Shown here piece by piece: positions 24,871-33,606 of a stretch of DNA of 55,328 nt (positions within the stretch are counted from its first letter, which is position 1; each line of letters opens with the position of its first letter). Location: the NCBI GenBank assembly GCA_904399395.1, contig CAJFPJ010000057.1, positions 1-55,328 on the forward strand. Direction: 5' to 3'. This DNA comes from an uncultured Clostridia bacterium (GTDB lineage: Bacteria > Bacillota > Clostridia > Oscillospirales > Acutalibacteraceae). The position numbers and the translations under genes are program-made. The notes beneath the pieces are model-generated. The model made no database searches and was not told the origin of the DNA. It worked only from the letters and a program-made list of their open reading frames with translations.

Positions 24871-26079
24871 GTGAAAACCTATGAACGTTTTTTAAAGTAT
24901 GTGAGCTTTGACACTACCTCCGATGAAAAAAATCCCCAGTGCCCCAGCACGGAAAATCAACGGATTTTTGCCGGGGAGCTGGTAAAGGAACTTTTAGAGC
25001 TGGGTGTTTCTGACGCTAGAGTGGACGAGCACGGCTATGTTTATGCCTCCATTCCCCAGAACTGCGACACAGATCTGCCGCCGCTGGGGCTTATCGCCCA
25101 CATGGATACGGCGGATTCCGCTCCCGGCGCCAACATCAAGCCCCGGATCGTCGAAAAGTACGATGGGAAAGATATTCTTCTCAACGCAGAAAAAAACATT
25201 GTTCTGAGCCCAAACGACTATCCCGATCTGAAGGAATACACCGGTCAGGACATCATTGTGACGGACGGAACCACTCTTTTGGGATCCGATGATAAGGCCG
25301 GTATCGCGGAGATCATGAGCCTGGCGGAATTCATCCAGAAGGAAAATCCGCCGCATAGGACCATCTGCATCGCTTTCACTCCCGACGAGGAAATCGGCCG
25401 TGGCGCCGACCTTTTCGATGTGGAAGGATTCGGCGCTAAAATCGCCTATACGCTGGATGGCGGCAAGCCCGGTGAGATTGAATACGAAAACTTTAACGCC
25501 GCATCTGCGGATCTCACTGTCCACGGGCTGAGTATTCACCCGGGAAGCGCAAAGGATAAAATGAAAAACGCCCTTCTTCTCGGCATCGAATTCAACTCTC
25601 TTCTTCCTGCTAGAGAAATCCCGGAAAACACAGAGGGGTATGAAGGATTTCACCATCTGAACCACATGGAAGGCAGTGAAGAGCTGGCTACCCTCCGGTA
25701 TATCATCCGGGATCATTCTCGGGAAAAATTTGAGCAGAAAAAGGAATTTTTCCGGAGAGTGGCAGATTTCCTCAACGCGAAATATGGCGATGGAACCTTT
25801 GAGCTCAAAATCACTGATTCTTATTACAATATGCGAGAGGTTCTGGAGGATCACATGGAACTGGTGGAAAACGTGCGCCGGATCATGGAGTCTATGGGCA
25901 TCACACCTATCAGCGTTCCTATCCGCGGCGGAACAGACGGCTCCCGCCTCTCCTATATGGGCATTCTCTGCCCCAATCTCTGTGCTGGCGGTGCCAACGC
26001 CCATGGTCGTTTTGAATATGTTCCCATTCAGAGCATGGATACCATTGTGGAACTCCTGAAAAAAATTGTGGCTGCCTGA
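24871..26079 (+). CDS. pepT: peptidase T (tripeptide aminopeptidase)
   Basis: A 402-residue M20-family metallopeptidase that releases N-terminal residues from tripeptides in the cytoplasm. Di-zinc site motifs are visible: IAHMDTAD, the bridging region LGSDDKAG, TPDEEIGRG, the dimerisation-domain GLSIHPGSAKDKM, and the C-terminal GGTDGSRLSYMG. The true start is the GTG at 24871 (VKTYERFLKYV), eight bases after AAAGGAG; the frame extends upstream to 24778 but has no ribosome site there and no family similarity. Followed directly by the gatCAB genes, separated by a hairpin leader. Confidence 0.93.
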   Translation: MKTYERFLKYVSFDTTSDEKNPQCPSTENQRIFAGELVKELLELGVSDARVDEHGYVYASIPQNCDTDLPPLGLIAHMDTADSAPGANIKPRIVEKYDGKDILLNAEKNIVLSPNDYPDLKEYTGQDIIVTDGTTLLGSDDKAGIAEIMSLAEFIQKENPPHRTICIAFTPDEEIGRGADLFDVEGFGAKIAYTLDGGKPGEIEYENFNAASADLTVHGLSIHPGSAKDKMKNALLLGIEFNSLLPAREIPENTEGYEGFHHLNHMEGSEELATLRYIIRDHSREKFEQKKEFFRRVADFLNAKYGDGTFELKITDSYYNMREVLEDHMELVENVRRIMESMGITPISVPIRGGTDGSRLSYMGILCPNLCAGGANAHGRFEYVPIQSMDTIVELLKKIVAA

Positions 26080-26096
26080 TCTTAACATGCCGGCAG

Positions 26097-26136
26097 AGAG
26101 GGTGGAACGCTTCAGAAAACAGCGTTGCCGCCCTCT
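26097..26136 (+). promoter_or_regulatory. hairpin with T-box-like AGGGTGGAAC in the pepT-gatC gap
   Basis: AGAGGG and CCCTCT close a hairpin whose inner stem is AACGCT/AGCGTT. The 5' side reads GAGGGTGGAACGC, close to the T-box consensus AGGGUGGNACCGCG. There is no room for stem I (pepT stops at 26079) and only a weak U-run follows. It could be an attenuator or a chance resemblance. Confidence 0.4.
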
Positions 26137-26160
26137 AACTTTAGAACGGGAGGGTTTCCT

Positions 26161-26439
26161 ATGATCACACCGGAAGAGTGGAACCGTCTTCTGGTTCTTG
26201 CCAAACTAGAGCTTCCTGAAGAAGAGCGTCTTTCCCTGCAGGCTGATTTAGAGGCAATGGTAGCTTTTGCGCAAAAGATGGAAAATATTTCTTTAGAGAA
26301 ATCAGATGAAATCCTTCTTGGCCGTTCCTCAGATACCCTTCGGGAGGATGCACTTGGCCCTTCTCTAAACCGCAGCCGCATTCTGCAGAATGCACCTGAA
26401 ACAGAAGAGGGCTTTTTCCTTACCAAGGGAAATTTTTGA
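26161..26439 (+). CDS. gatC: Asp-tRNA(Asn)/Glu-tRNA(Gln) amidotransferase subunit C
   Basis: A 92-residue GatC, the small subunit that wraps around GatA and stabilises the GatCAB complex. It begins ITPEEWNRLLVLAKLELPEEE, the usual N-terminal helix, and has a C-terminal LREDALGPSLNR-like belt with several arginines. The ATG at 26161 follows GGGAGG. The frame is open back to 26125. It is followed by gatA and gatB, so the whole amidotransferase is encoded here. Confidence 0.93.
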   Translation: MITPEEWNRLLVLAKLELPEEERLSLQADLEAMVAFAQKMENISLEKSDEILLGRSSDTLREDALGPSLNRSRILQNAPETEEGFFLTKGNF

Positions 26440-26511
26440 AGGAATAGGGCACTCTAAAGTAAAAGGACTGGAGAAAGGAGAGCGCTTCCCGCCGGAAGCT
26501 GCAGAGCTATA

Positions 26512-28071
26512 ATGACTGATTTTTCCCAAACCCATGAACAGGAATCCGCCACAGCCGCTTTTCCCTCTCACAGAAGGGACAGAATTCTTCCTTTGCAGCG
26601 TCTTTTGCTTCGAAAGGAATGCTCCTGCCACGAGTTGGCGGAAGCCTATCTTGCAGCCGCAGAATCCTCCTCACTAAACGCATATGTGCTTTTAACCCCA
26701 AAAGAAGCCTTTGAAGCTGCTGCCAGAACCGACAGACATATCCGTGCAGGAGAGCCTCTGTCCCCTCTGGAAGGAATTCCTCTGGCTCTCAAGGATAATA
26801 TTTCCACGGATGGAATTCCCACCACTTGCTGTTCTACTATGTTAGAGAAGTATACCCCCATATATGATGCAACTGCCTGGAAACTTCTGAAAGAACAGAA
26901 CACCCTCCTGCTGGGGAAAGCCAATATGGATGAATTCGCCATGGGTTCCACCTGTGAGACCTCATCCTTCGGTGGCGCCCTAAATCCCTATGGGGAAAAC
27001 AGAGTGCCCGGGGGAAGCTCAGGCGGCTCGGCAGCGGCTGTGGCGGCGGGGTTGGCCGCTTATTCTCTGGGGACTGATACAGGTGGTTCCATCCGGCAGC
27101 CCGCCTCCTTTTGCGGCCTTGTGGGGCTGAAACCCACCTATGGGGCTGTTTCCCGCTATGGGCTTATTGCCCATGCCTCCAGCTTCGACCAGATCGGCCC
27201 TATAACTGCTTCTGCGATGGATGCCGCCATTGTGCTAGACGCTATTGCAAAGCCCGATCCCATGGATCCCACTTGCACAGGCTCCCGTAACTCTGCTGTG
27301 AAACAATTGGGAGCTTCCCTCAAGGGAAAACGGATCGGTATCCTGCAGGAGGGCTTTCAGGGAAGCAGGGAGAAAATCCGGGAAACCGTTTTGAAGACCG
27401 CACATACATTTGAGGAGCTTGGCGCTGTAGTAGAAGAATGCAGTGTCCCTCTTCTGCCGGAAAGCCTGCAGATCTATTATGTCTTGGCCTGTGCGGAAGC
27501 TTCCTCTAACCTGGGGCGCTACGACGGCATCCGATATGGCCATACTCCCTCTGCAATTCAAAATGCCGAGGACGACGGCTGGCGAGAACGCATTCTCCGC
27601 GCCCGCAGTGAAGGTTTTGGGCGGGAGGTAAAAAGGCGTATCCTGCTGGGGACCTTCGTGCTCAGCGCCGGGTATTACGATGCGTTTTACCGGAAGGCCC
27701 AAGTGCTGAGGCGAGCGCTCTCCCAAGAACTGCATGCAGCACTGGAAGATTTCGACTGTTTGCTTCTCCCCACCACCGCCACTGCAGCCTTTCCCGCCGG
27801 TACTCTAGGTTCCGATGCAGTGGAAAATTTTGAGGCAGACTTCTGCACCGTGGCGGCCAATTGTGCGGGATTACCGGCTCTCAGCTTTCCCTGCGGGATG
27901 ACGGCAGAAGGTCTTCCCATAGGCGCCCAGCTGGTGGGAAGGCCTTTTGAGGATCCCTTCCTCCTGAACCTTGTGTGGCAATATGAGGAAGCGGTTCCCT
28001 CCATTCCCGAACCAGCCGGATTTGCCGAAAAAACAGCGGGAGGTGTGGTACTTGGCACATATGGCCTGTGA
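26512..28071 (+). CDS. gatA: Asp-tRNA(Asn)/Glu-tRNA(Gln) amidotransferase subunit A
   Basis: A 519-residue amidase-signature enzyme that frees ammonia from glutamine for transamidation of mischarged tRNA. The catalytic Lys-cisSer-Ser set is visible: LALKDNIST (Lys), GSSGGSAAAVA (serines) and TDTGGSIRQPA. The N-terminus carries about 22 extra polar residues before the usual first helix. The ribosome site is unusual: AAAGGAG lies about 33 bases before the ATG with a GCTTCC/GGAAGC hairpin between them that could bring it closer. Its end overlaps gatB. Confidence 0.94.
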   Translation: MTDFSQTHEQESATAAFPSHRRDRILPLQRLLLRKECSCHELAEAYLAAAESSSLNAYVLLTPKEAFEAAARTDRHIRAGEPLSPLEGIPLALKDNISTDGIPTTCCSTMLEKYTPIYDATAWKLLKEQNTLLLGKANMDEFAMGSTCETSSFGGALNPYGENRVPGGSSGGSAAAVAAGLAAYSLGTDTGGSIRQPASFCGLVGLKPTYGAVSRYGLIAHASSFDQIGPITASAMDAAIVLDAIAKPDPMDPTCTGSRNSAVKQLGASLKGKRIGILQEGFQGSREKIRETVLKTAHTFEELGAVVEECSVPLLPESLQIYYVLACAEASSNLGRYDGIRYGHTPSAIQNAEDDGWRERILRARSEGFGREVKRRILLGTFVLSAGYYDAFYRKAQVLRRALSQELHAALEDFDCLLLPTTATAAFPAGTLGSDAVENFEADFCTVAANCAGLPALSFPCGMTAEGLPIGAQLVGRPFEDPFLLNLVWQYEEAVPSIPEPAGFAEKTAGGVVLGTYGL

Positions 28072-29479
28072 TTATGAAATGATTGCCGGGCTTGAAACCC
28101 ATGCAGAACTTTCCACAGAGACGAAAATCTTCTGCAGCTGTTCCACCGCCTTTGGTGGGGAGCCCAATACCCATTGCTGCCCAGTATGTATGGGAATGCC
28201 AGGTGTTTTGCCCAGCCTGAACCGCAGGGTGGTGGAATTTGCCGTTTTGGCCGGTCTAGCCACCAACTGTAAAGTGAATCTCTATTCCCGTATGGATCGA
28301 AAGAACTACTGCTATCCCGATCTGCCCAAGGCTTATCAGATCACCCAATTCGACTTTCCTATTTGTGAAAACGGCTGGATTCAGCTGCAAAACGGAAGAA
28401 AGATCCGCATTCGCCGCATCCATATAGAAGAGGACGCGGGAAAGCTCCTCCGGGAGGGGAATACCATCCACATCGACTATAACCGCTGTGGGGTGCCTTT
28501 GATCGAAATCGTTACAGAACCAGATATCTGCTCCCCAGAAGAAGCCCGGGAATATGTGGAGGAGCTTCAGAAAACGCTGCGATATCTAGGCATTTCTGAT
28601 TGCAGGATGCAGGAGGGCTCTCTGCGGTGCGATGTAAATCTTTCCATGCGCCGCAAGGGAGAATCTGCCCTGGGCCAGCGAACAGAAATCAAAAATATGA
28701 ATTCCCTCTCCAATATGGTAAAAGCCATGGAATATGAGGCTGGGCGTCAGAAGAGTCTTTTGGAAAAGGGAATACCTGTCCGTAGAGAAACGCTCCGGTT
28801 CGAAGTTTCCTCAGGGCGAACCGAGCCTATGCGCGGCAAGGAGGAGTTAGACGATTACCGGTATTTTCCCGAGCCGGATGTTCCCCCTATCCTCCTTACA
28901 GAGTATGAAGTGGAAACCCTTCGGGAATCCCTGCCGGAGCTTCCGGGAGAAAAATACAGGCGCTACACCGAAGAAATGGGGATTTCGGAAGCAGATGCCC
29001 GCCTGCTCAGCAAATACAGAAGCGTAGCGGAATATTTTGAGGAAGCCTCAAGGGACTGTAAATCTGCAAAAAATGCCGCCAACTGGATACTGGGCCCTAT
29101 TTTTGCCCGCATCCCTACGGAAGCTGAGAAGGAAAACTTTTCTCCCCCTGTTCCCGCAGAGCAGTTAAGAGAGCTCCTGCTGCTTCATGAAAAGGGAAGC
29201 GTTTCCACCAACATGGCCAAACGGATTTTAGAAAAAATGCTGGATACAGGACGGCCCTGCAGCGAATGTATCTCTCGTGAAGAGCTTCTTCCTCTTTCTG
29301 CGGACGCTTTGCAGAAAGCTTGCCGCGAGGCGATAGAAAATCTTCCTCAGGCGGCAGAAGATTATAAAAAGGGGAAAACAAAAGCTTTGAAAGCGCTGCT
29401 GGGTGCAGTCATGCGTTCCACCAAAGGACGCGCCCCGGCAGGGGAAGCGGAAGCTCTTCTGCAAAAGCTGCTCCAATAA
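28061..29479 (+). CDS. gatB: Asp-tRNA(Asn)/Glu-tRNA(Gln) amidotransferase subunit B
   Basis: A 472-residue GatB, the kinase/transamidase subunit that phosphorylates and amidates Glu-tRNA(Gln) or Asp-tRNA(Asn). It has the family opening MIAGLETHAELSTETKIFC, the zinc-cysteine set (CSCSTAF and CPVCMGMPG), LPKAYQITQFDFP and a C-terminal YqeY-like tRNA-binding tail. The start ATG at 28061 overlaps gatA by 11 bases. The presence of GatCAB means at least one of GlnRS or AsnRS is likely absent from the genome, though a tRNA-Gln gene is in the window. Confidence 0.95.
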   Translation: MACDYEMIAGLETHAELSTETKIFCSCSTAFGGEPNTHCCPVCMGMPGVLPSLNRRVVEFAVLAGLATNCKVNLYSRMDRKNYCYPDLPKAYQITQFDFPICENGWIQLQNGRKIRIRRIHIEEDAGKLLREGNTIHIDYNRCGVPLIEIVTEPDICSPEEAREYVEELQKTLRYLGISDCRMQEGSLRCDVNLSMRRKGESALGQRTEIKNMNSLSNMVKAMEYEAGRQKSLLEKGIPVRRETLRFEVSSGRTEPMRGKEELDDYRYFPEPDVPPILLTEYEVETLRESLPELPGEKYRRYTEEMGISEADARLLSKYRSVAEYFEEASRDCKSAKNAANWILGPIFARIPTEAEKENFSPPVPAEQLRELLLLHEKGSVSTNMAKRILEKMLDTGRPCSECISREELLPLSADALQKACREAIENLPQAAEDYKKGKTKALKALLGAVMRSTKGRAPAGEAEALLQKLLQ

Positions 29480-29552
29480 AGATCGATACCTGCAGAAAAG
29501 GAAGTGCAAAACAGAAATCATATACCCTTTACATAAAATTAGGAGGATTTTT

Positions 29553-30212
29553 ATGCAGCAAAAAGAAAAAACGATACTGCTTATCTACCGGTGGCTCATG
29601 ATCGCTCTGGGTATTTTTCATATTGCTACCGCCGTGGTGAATTTTTCACAAAAAACATATTTTTACGCTGTAATGGCTTTAGGCGGCCTTTTGCTGGGAC
29701 CCGTCCTCATACTCTTCTGGAGGATCCTGCGCCTGGAGCCCTCTTATACATTAAATCTCATGATCGCCGTATTCTTTATTCTGCTTTATACCATAGGCGT
29801 GGTCTTGCAGGGGTATAACATTCCCTATTATGATAAATTCTGCCATACCCTGAGCGGAACAGTAACGGCCTTTGGAGGACTCCTACTTTTTCTGCTCATC
29901 AAACCGGAAAAAACCTTTACCCACCGGGAACTTCCCCTTGGAACTGTTTTTTCCTTCCTGACAGCGGCGGCCATAGCGGGTATTTGGGAAATTTGCGAGT
30001 ATGTTATCAGCCTTATTTTCCACAACGATCCCCAAAGGGTGGTTCTCAGCGGTGTTGAGGATACCATGATCGATATGGTAGTCTGTATAGTTGGCGCTTT
30101 GCTTTACTGTGCATACATCTGCCTTGCATTCCGGAAAAATGCAGATCCCTTCCGCGGAATACTGAACCGCATAACCAAAAAGCCAGAGAATGAAGTGCCG
30201 GATGCCGAATAA
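29553..30212 (+). CDS. YjdF/DUF2238-like polytopic membrane protein
   Basis: A 219-residue membrane protein with about six predicted helices. The pair of motifs YYDKFCHTLSGTVTAFGG and GIWEICEY is typical of the DUF2238 (YjdF-like) family, whose conserved His and Glu residues sit within helices; its role is not known. AGGAGG precedes the ATG at 29553. It follows gatB by 73 bases and a strong terminator ends the transcript. Confidence 0.75.
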   Translation: MQQKEKTILLIYRWLMIALGIFHIATAVVNFSQKTYFYAVMALGGLLLGPVLILFWRILRLEPSYTLNLMIAVFFILLYTIGVVLQGYNIPYYDKFCHTLSGTVTAFGGLLLFLLIKPEKTFTHRELPLGTVFSFLTAAAIAGIWEICEYVISLIFHNDPQRVVLSGVEDTMIDMVVCIVGALLYCAYICLAFRKNADPFRGILNRITKKPENEVPDAE

Positions 30213-30245
30213 AGCGAAGGCCATACCTATATTCTATAATTCTAT

Positions 30246-30286
30246 AGCAAAAGGAGCACTGTTTAGTATACAGCGCTCCTTTTGCT
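30246..30286 (+). terminator. terminator after the gatCAB-yjdF-like run
   Basis: Twelve-base perfect stem (AGCAAAAGGAGC and its complement) with a T-run TTTTT on the plus strand; it may also limit the convergent AraC transcript. Confidence 0.85.
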
Positions 30287-30319
30287 TTTTCACGCAGTCA
30301 TCTCCCATATTATATCTGC

Positions 30320-31198
30320 TTATATCTGCACGTTAACATACCCTTCTCTCTGGACATGCTTTCGAAATTTTCCCGGGGAAGCCTTCATATATTTTCGGAA
30401 CACTTTGCTGAAATAATTACTTTCTGCAAAGCCGCAGGCCCCACTGATCTCCTGCAGGTTCATGTCTGTGGTATTCAAAAGCTCAATGGCCTTTTCCAGC
30501 CGAAGCTTTGTCAGAAACCGGATGGGCTGTTCCCCTGTCTCCCGCAGAAATTCCCGGGAAAGATGGCTTTGGCTCACACCTAGCCGTTCCGAAAGGGCAG
30601 AAAGCGCCAATTCCTCCCCAAAGTGGTGCTCCATATAGGAAACGGCGCTTTCCACCAAGGGAGAATACGCCCTGTCGGCTTCTTCCACACCACCGCAAAG
30701 GAGACACAGGAATCCAAAAGCCTCCCTGCTTGCAGCAAAGGCGCTGCGGATCCTGCCACCTCTAGCCATAGCATGCAAGTCAAATAGCTTCTGCACAGCA
30801 GGGTGACTTTGAGGTAGCGGGGTAATTTTTCCAAAGCGTCTGACAAAATAACGATAATAAGGCAAGACGCAGGCACCATTTATGAGAATATAGAAAAACT
30901 CCCAAGGCTCTTTGCTTTGGGTTTCATCGAAATAATACCGCTCATTCCCCGGAAACTGTAAAAAAAAGCCGTCCCCTGCCTCCGCTTTAAACACACCCTC
31001 TTCCGTTTCCAAAACGCCACTGCCGGAAAGGGTATACTGAAACAGGAAGGCGGGGCCTCTGCTCCGATTATCCCAGAAATAGCTGTTATCGTGCCGGCTT
31101 TCTTTCCCTATAGCCATCAGACCTGCCGCGGGCGTCTCCACATCCTCCAAAAAACGAAAGCCATATCCATCGCAAATATCTTTTGTTTCTCTCTCCAT
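30320..31198 (-). CDS. AraC-family transcription regulator
   Basis: A 292-residue regulator with an N-terminal cupin-type sensor (about 1-165; DGFFLQFPGNERYYF typical of AraC_binding folds) and a C-terminal AraC double helix-turn-helix (about 185-285), including LSERLGVSQSHLSREF and ISGACGFAESNYFSKVFRKYMKASPGKFR. It should bind a sugar or sugar derivative and activate the divergent GH4 gene; the intergenic region has a CTGAATC/GATTCAG palindrome. The ATG at 31198 follows AGAGG; a TTG at 31201 is an alternative. Confidence 0.88.
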   Translation of the reverse strand: MERETKDICDGYGFRFLEDVETPAAGLMAIGKESRHDNSYFWDNRSRGPAFLFQYTLSGSGVLETEEGVFKAEAGDGFFLQFPGNERYYFDETQSKEPWEFFYILINGACVLPYYRYFVRRFGKITPLPQSHPAVQKLFDLHAMARGGRIRSAFAASREAFGFLCLLCGGVEEADRAYSPLVESAVSYMEHHFGEELALSALSERLGVSQSHLSREFLRETGEQPIRFLTKLRLEKAIELLNTTDMNLQEISGACGFAESNYFSKVFRKYMKASPGKFRKHVQREGYVNVQI

Positions 31199-31274
31199 CA
31201 AAAAATTACCTCTTTTATCAAATAATTACGATTGAAAACTATATACAAATCCCTTATATTTAAAATCAATCGAG

Positions 31275-31292
31275 CTGAATCATCGGATTCAG
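31275..31292. promoter_or_regulatory. palindrome between AraC regulator and GH4 gene
   Basis: CTGAATC and GATTCAG separated by four bases, directly upstream of a TATAGC -10-like element without a good -35, consistent with an activator-dependent promoter of the GH4 gene. Confidence 0.55.
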
Positions 31293-31347
31293 TATAGCAT
31301 TTTTTGGGGATATTATAAATCAAAAAAAGACAGAAAGAGGGAGAATC

Positions 31348-32829
31348 ATGTCATTCAAGATTGCATTTATCGGAGCAGGCAGCATCGGCTTCACCAGATG
31401 TTTGCTTTCGGATCTTCTCACCGTCCCTGAATTCAGAGATATCGAAGTCGCATTTACAGACATCAACCCTGACAATCTGCGGATGGTAACCCAGCTCTGC
31501 CAGCGGGACATTGATGAAAACGGCCTTTCCATTAAAATCCATTCCACCCTAGACCGCCGTGAAGCCTTCAAAGATGCAAAATATGTAATCAACTGTGTAC
31601 GTATCGGAATGCTGGAGGCCTTTGCCACGGATGTGGAAATCCCCCTGAAATACGGTGTGGATCAGTGTGTAGGCGACACCCTCTGCATCGGCGGCATTAT
31701 GTACGGCCAGCGGGGTGTCAACGCTATGCTGGAATTCTGCAAAGATATTCGAGAGGTAGCCGCTCCCGGTTGCATTCTGCTCAACTATTCCAACCCCAAC
31801 GCCATGGTCACCTGGGCTTGCAATACATACGGCGGCGTACCCACCTATGGCTTGTGCCACGGCGTTCAGCATGGGCACGAGCAGATTGCACAGGCCCTGG
31901 GCAGGGATAAAAAGGACGTGGATATCATCTGTGCCGGCCTCAATCATCAGACTTGGTATATCAGTGTAAAGACAGATGGCGTGGAGCGCACCGGTGAACT
32001 CTACGAATATATGAAAAAAGCGGAATTTGCCAAGAACGAAAACGTTCGACTGGACGTGATGAAAAACTTCGGTTACTATTCCACCGAATCCAACGGCCAT
32101 CTTTCCGAATATTTGATGTGGTACAGAAAACGTCCAGAAGAAATGGAAAAATGGATCAACTATAGCCGGTGGAGCCAAGGTGAAACAGCAGGATATCTCC
32201 GCGTCTGCAAAGAGAGCCGCAACTGGTTCGAAACAGATTTCCCTAACTGGCTTAAAGAACCTGCCAAAAAATATATTCCGGAAAATCGCTCCTCCGAGCA
32301 CGGAAGTTACATCATCGAAGGTCTGGAAACCGGACGTGTATACCGCGGCCATTTCAACGTAATGAACAATGGGGCCATCTCTAATTTGCCCGATGAATGT
32401 GTTGTGGAAGTCCCCTGCTATGTGGACGGGAACGGCATTTCCGTACCCAAAGTCGGAGATCTACCCCTGGGCTGCGCCGCTATTTGCTCCCAGAGCGTCT
32501 GGGTACAGAAGCTGGCAGTGGAAGCCGCCGTTGCGGGCGACATCACCCTTCTCCGCCAAGCGGCCCTGATGGATCCTCTCACGGGCGCTGTCTGCACCCC
32601 CGACGAAATCATCCAGATGGTGGATGAGATGCTGGTGGCCGGAGAAGCATGGTTGCCACAGTATGAGGAGGAAATCCAAAAAGCCAAGGAGCGCCTTGCG
32701 CATAAGACTGTTCCCTATCGCCCTGCTAAAGGCTTCACGCTCAAAGAAAAATCCGTGGAGGAAATGGCCGAGGAAAAAGCTAAGTACAGAGCTATGGCCT
32801 CCGCCGCTGCAAAGGAAAAAGTGGAGTGA
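31348..32829 (+). CDS. GH4-family glycosidase, alpha-galactosidase or alpha-glucuronidase type
   Basis: A 493-residue NAD- and Mn2+-dependent glycosidase. The dinucleotide motif is GAGSIGF (9-15). NYSNPNAMV follows near 146. Metal ligands are expected at Cys170 (in LCHGVQHG) and His200 (in CAGLNHQT). GH4 enzymes cleave by oxidation/elimination rather than by classical acid hydrolysis. The residues after Cys170 read HGV; from memory, CHSV marks alpha-galactosidases and CHG-type motifs alpha-glucuronidases, so either is possible. It is divergent from an AraC regulator and ends in a hairpin terminator. An arabinofuranosidase and esterases lie within 15 kb. Confidence 0.9.
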   Translation: MSFKIAFIGAGSIGFTRCLLSDLLTVPEFRDIEVAFTDINPDNLRMVTQLCQRDIDENGLSIKIHSTLDRREAFKDAKYVINCVRIGMLEAFATDVEIPLKYGVDQCVGDTLCIGGIMYGQRGVNAMLEFCKDIREVAAPGCILLNYSNPNAMVTWACNTYGGVPTYGLCHGVQHGHEQIAQALGRDKKDVDIICAGLNHQTWYISVKTDGVERTGELYEYMKKAEFAKNENVRLDVMKNFGYYSTESNGHLSEYLMWYRKRPEEMEKWINYSRWSQGETAGYLRVCKESRNWFETDFPNWLKEPAKKYIPENRSSEHGSYIIEGLETGRVYRGHFNVMNNGAISNLPDECVVEVPCYVDGNGISVPKVGDLPLGCAAICSQSVWVQKLAVEAAVAGDITLLRQAALMDPLTGAVCTPDEIIQMVDEMLVAGEAWLPQYEEEIQKAKERLAHKTVPYRPAKGFTLKEKSVEEMAEEKAKYRAMASAAAKEKVE

Positions 32830-32856
32830 GCCTTAAGCTCTCCTAAAAGATTAAAT

Positions 32857-32892
32857 GGACCTACGGAATGCAGGCACTGTATCCGTAGGTCC
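32857..32892 (+). terminator. terminator after the GH4 gene
   Basis: Eleven-base stem GGACCTACGGA/TCCGTAGGTCC, followed by TCTTATT; the U-run is poor. The remainder up to 33084 shows no gene. Confidence 0.6.
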
Positions 32893-33084
32893 TCTTATTC
32901 AGATGGTTGCGCTCTCCAACTACTTTTTTGAAACTACAAAAAATGACCCGATGCATATTCCTCAGCATTATCACTTCTTAGTTTTATCCGTTTTTACAGC
33001 GGCCGCAAAAGGATGTGCTCCCATTTCAAACTGCTCATTAGGATATTACCTGCTATCTAAGGAGACGTAGGTCCTGAAACCGGC

Positions 33085-33113
33085 TTGACCCACGGGAGCT
33101 TTCGCTGTATACT
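33085..33113 (+). promoter_or_regulatory. promoter of the PH-domain gene
   Basis: TTGACC (33085-33090), 17-base spacer, TATACT (33108-33113). Confidence 0.7.
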
Positions 33114-33172
33114 GAAGAAAAGCTCGGAGACATTTTTCCTCTTTTCCGGGCTGCAAAAGGAGGACTGCCGCT

Positions 33173-33595
33173 ATGAAAACCGGCGTAGAAACCATCTGGA
33201 AGGATCGGAAGCGCTTCCTGGGAATGCCTCTGAGCTTCACACGCTATTCGCTTTCGGAAGACCGCCTTTTTCTTCAGAAAGGCTTTCTGAACATACAATT
33301 TGAAGAGATCGTATTATACCGTGTAAGCGATATCAGCCTGAAGATTACACTAGGCCAGCGCATTTTCGGGGTGGGATCGGTAATCGTTCATTCCTCAGAT
33401 AAAACGACCCCTCATTTTGAGCTGAAGAACATCAAGCGTCCAATGGAAGTAAAAGAGCTTATCCATAAGCAAGTGGAAGAAATGAAGATCGAACGCCGTG
33501 TCCGCGTGGGCGAACTGATTGGTGAGGGTGAAGAAGGAGAGGATCCCTGCGATTTAGATGAATCCTCGGATGAATATGCGGCCCAGGAGGAATGA
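33173..33595 (+). CDS. PH-like (bPH) domain protein
   Basis: A 140-residue soluble protein with a single bacterial pleckstrin-homology-like domain (about 12-95): LSFTRYSLSEDRLFLQKG, IQFEEIVLYRVSDISL and FGVGSVIVHSSDKT are the repeating strands of YdbT/YvbH-type bPH domains. A charged C-terminal tail (GEGEEGEDPCDLDESSDEY) is acidic. Function of such single-domain proteins is unknown. AAGGAGG precedes the ATG. Monocistronic, ending at a terminator. Confidence 0.75.
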   Translation: MKTGVETIWKDRKRFLGMPLSFTRYSLSEDRLFLQKGFLNIQFEEIVLYRVSDISLKITLGQRIFGVGSVIVHSSDKTTPHFELKNIKRPMEVKELIHKQVEEMKIERRVRVGELIGEGEEGEDPCDLDESSDEYAAQEE

Positions 33596-33606
33596 AGTGC
33601 AAAATA

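Noticed and set aside
24994-26088. 364-codon open frame on the minus strand over pepT
   Set aside because: Shadow of pepT, whose zinc-binding motifs lie on the plus strand; no start signal or family.
32855-33070. 71-codon open frame after the GH4 gene
   Set aside because: It starts inside the terminator hairpin and has no ribosome site or recognisable sequence.
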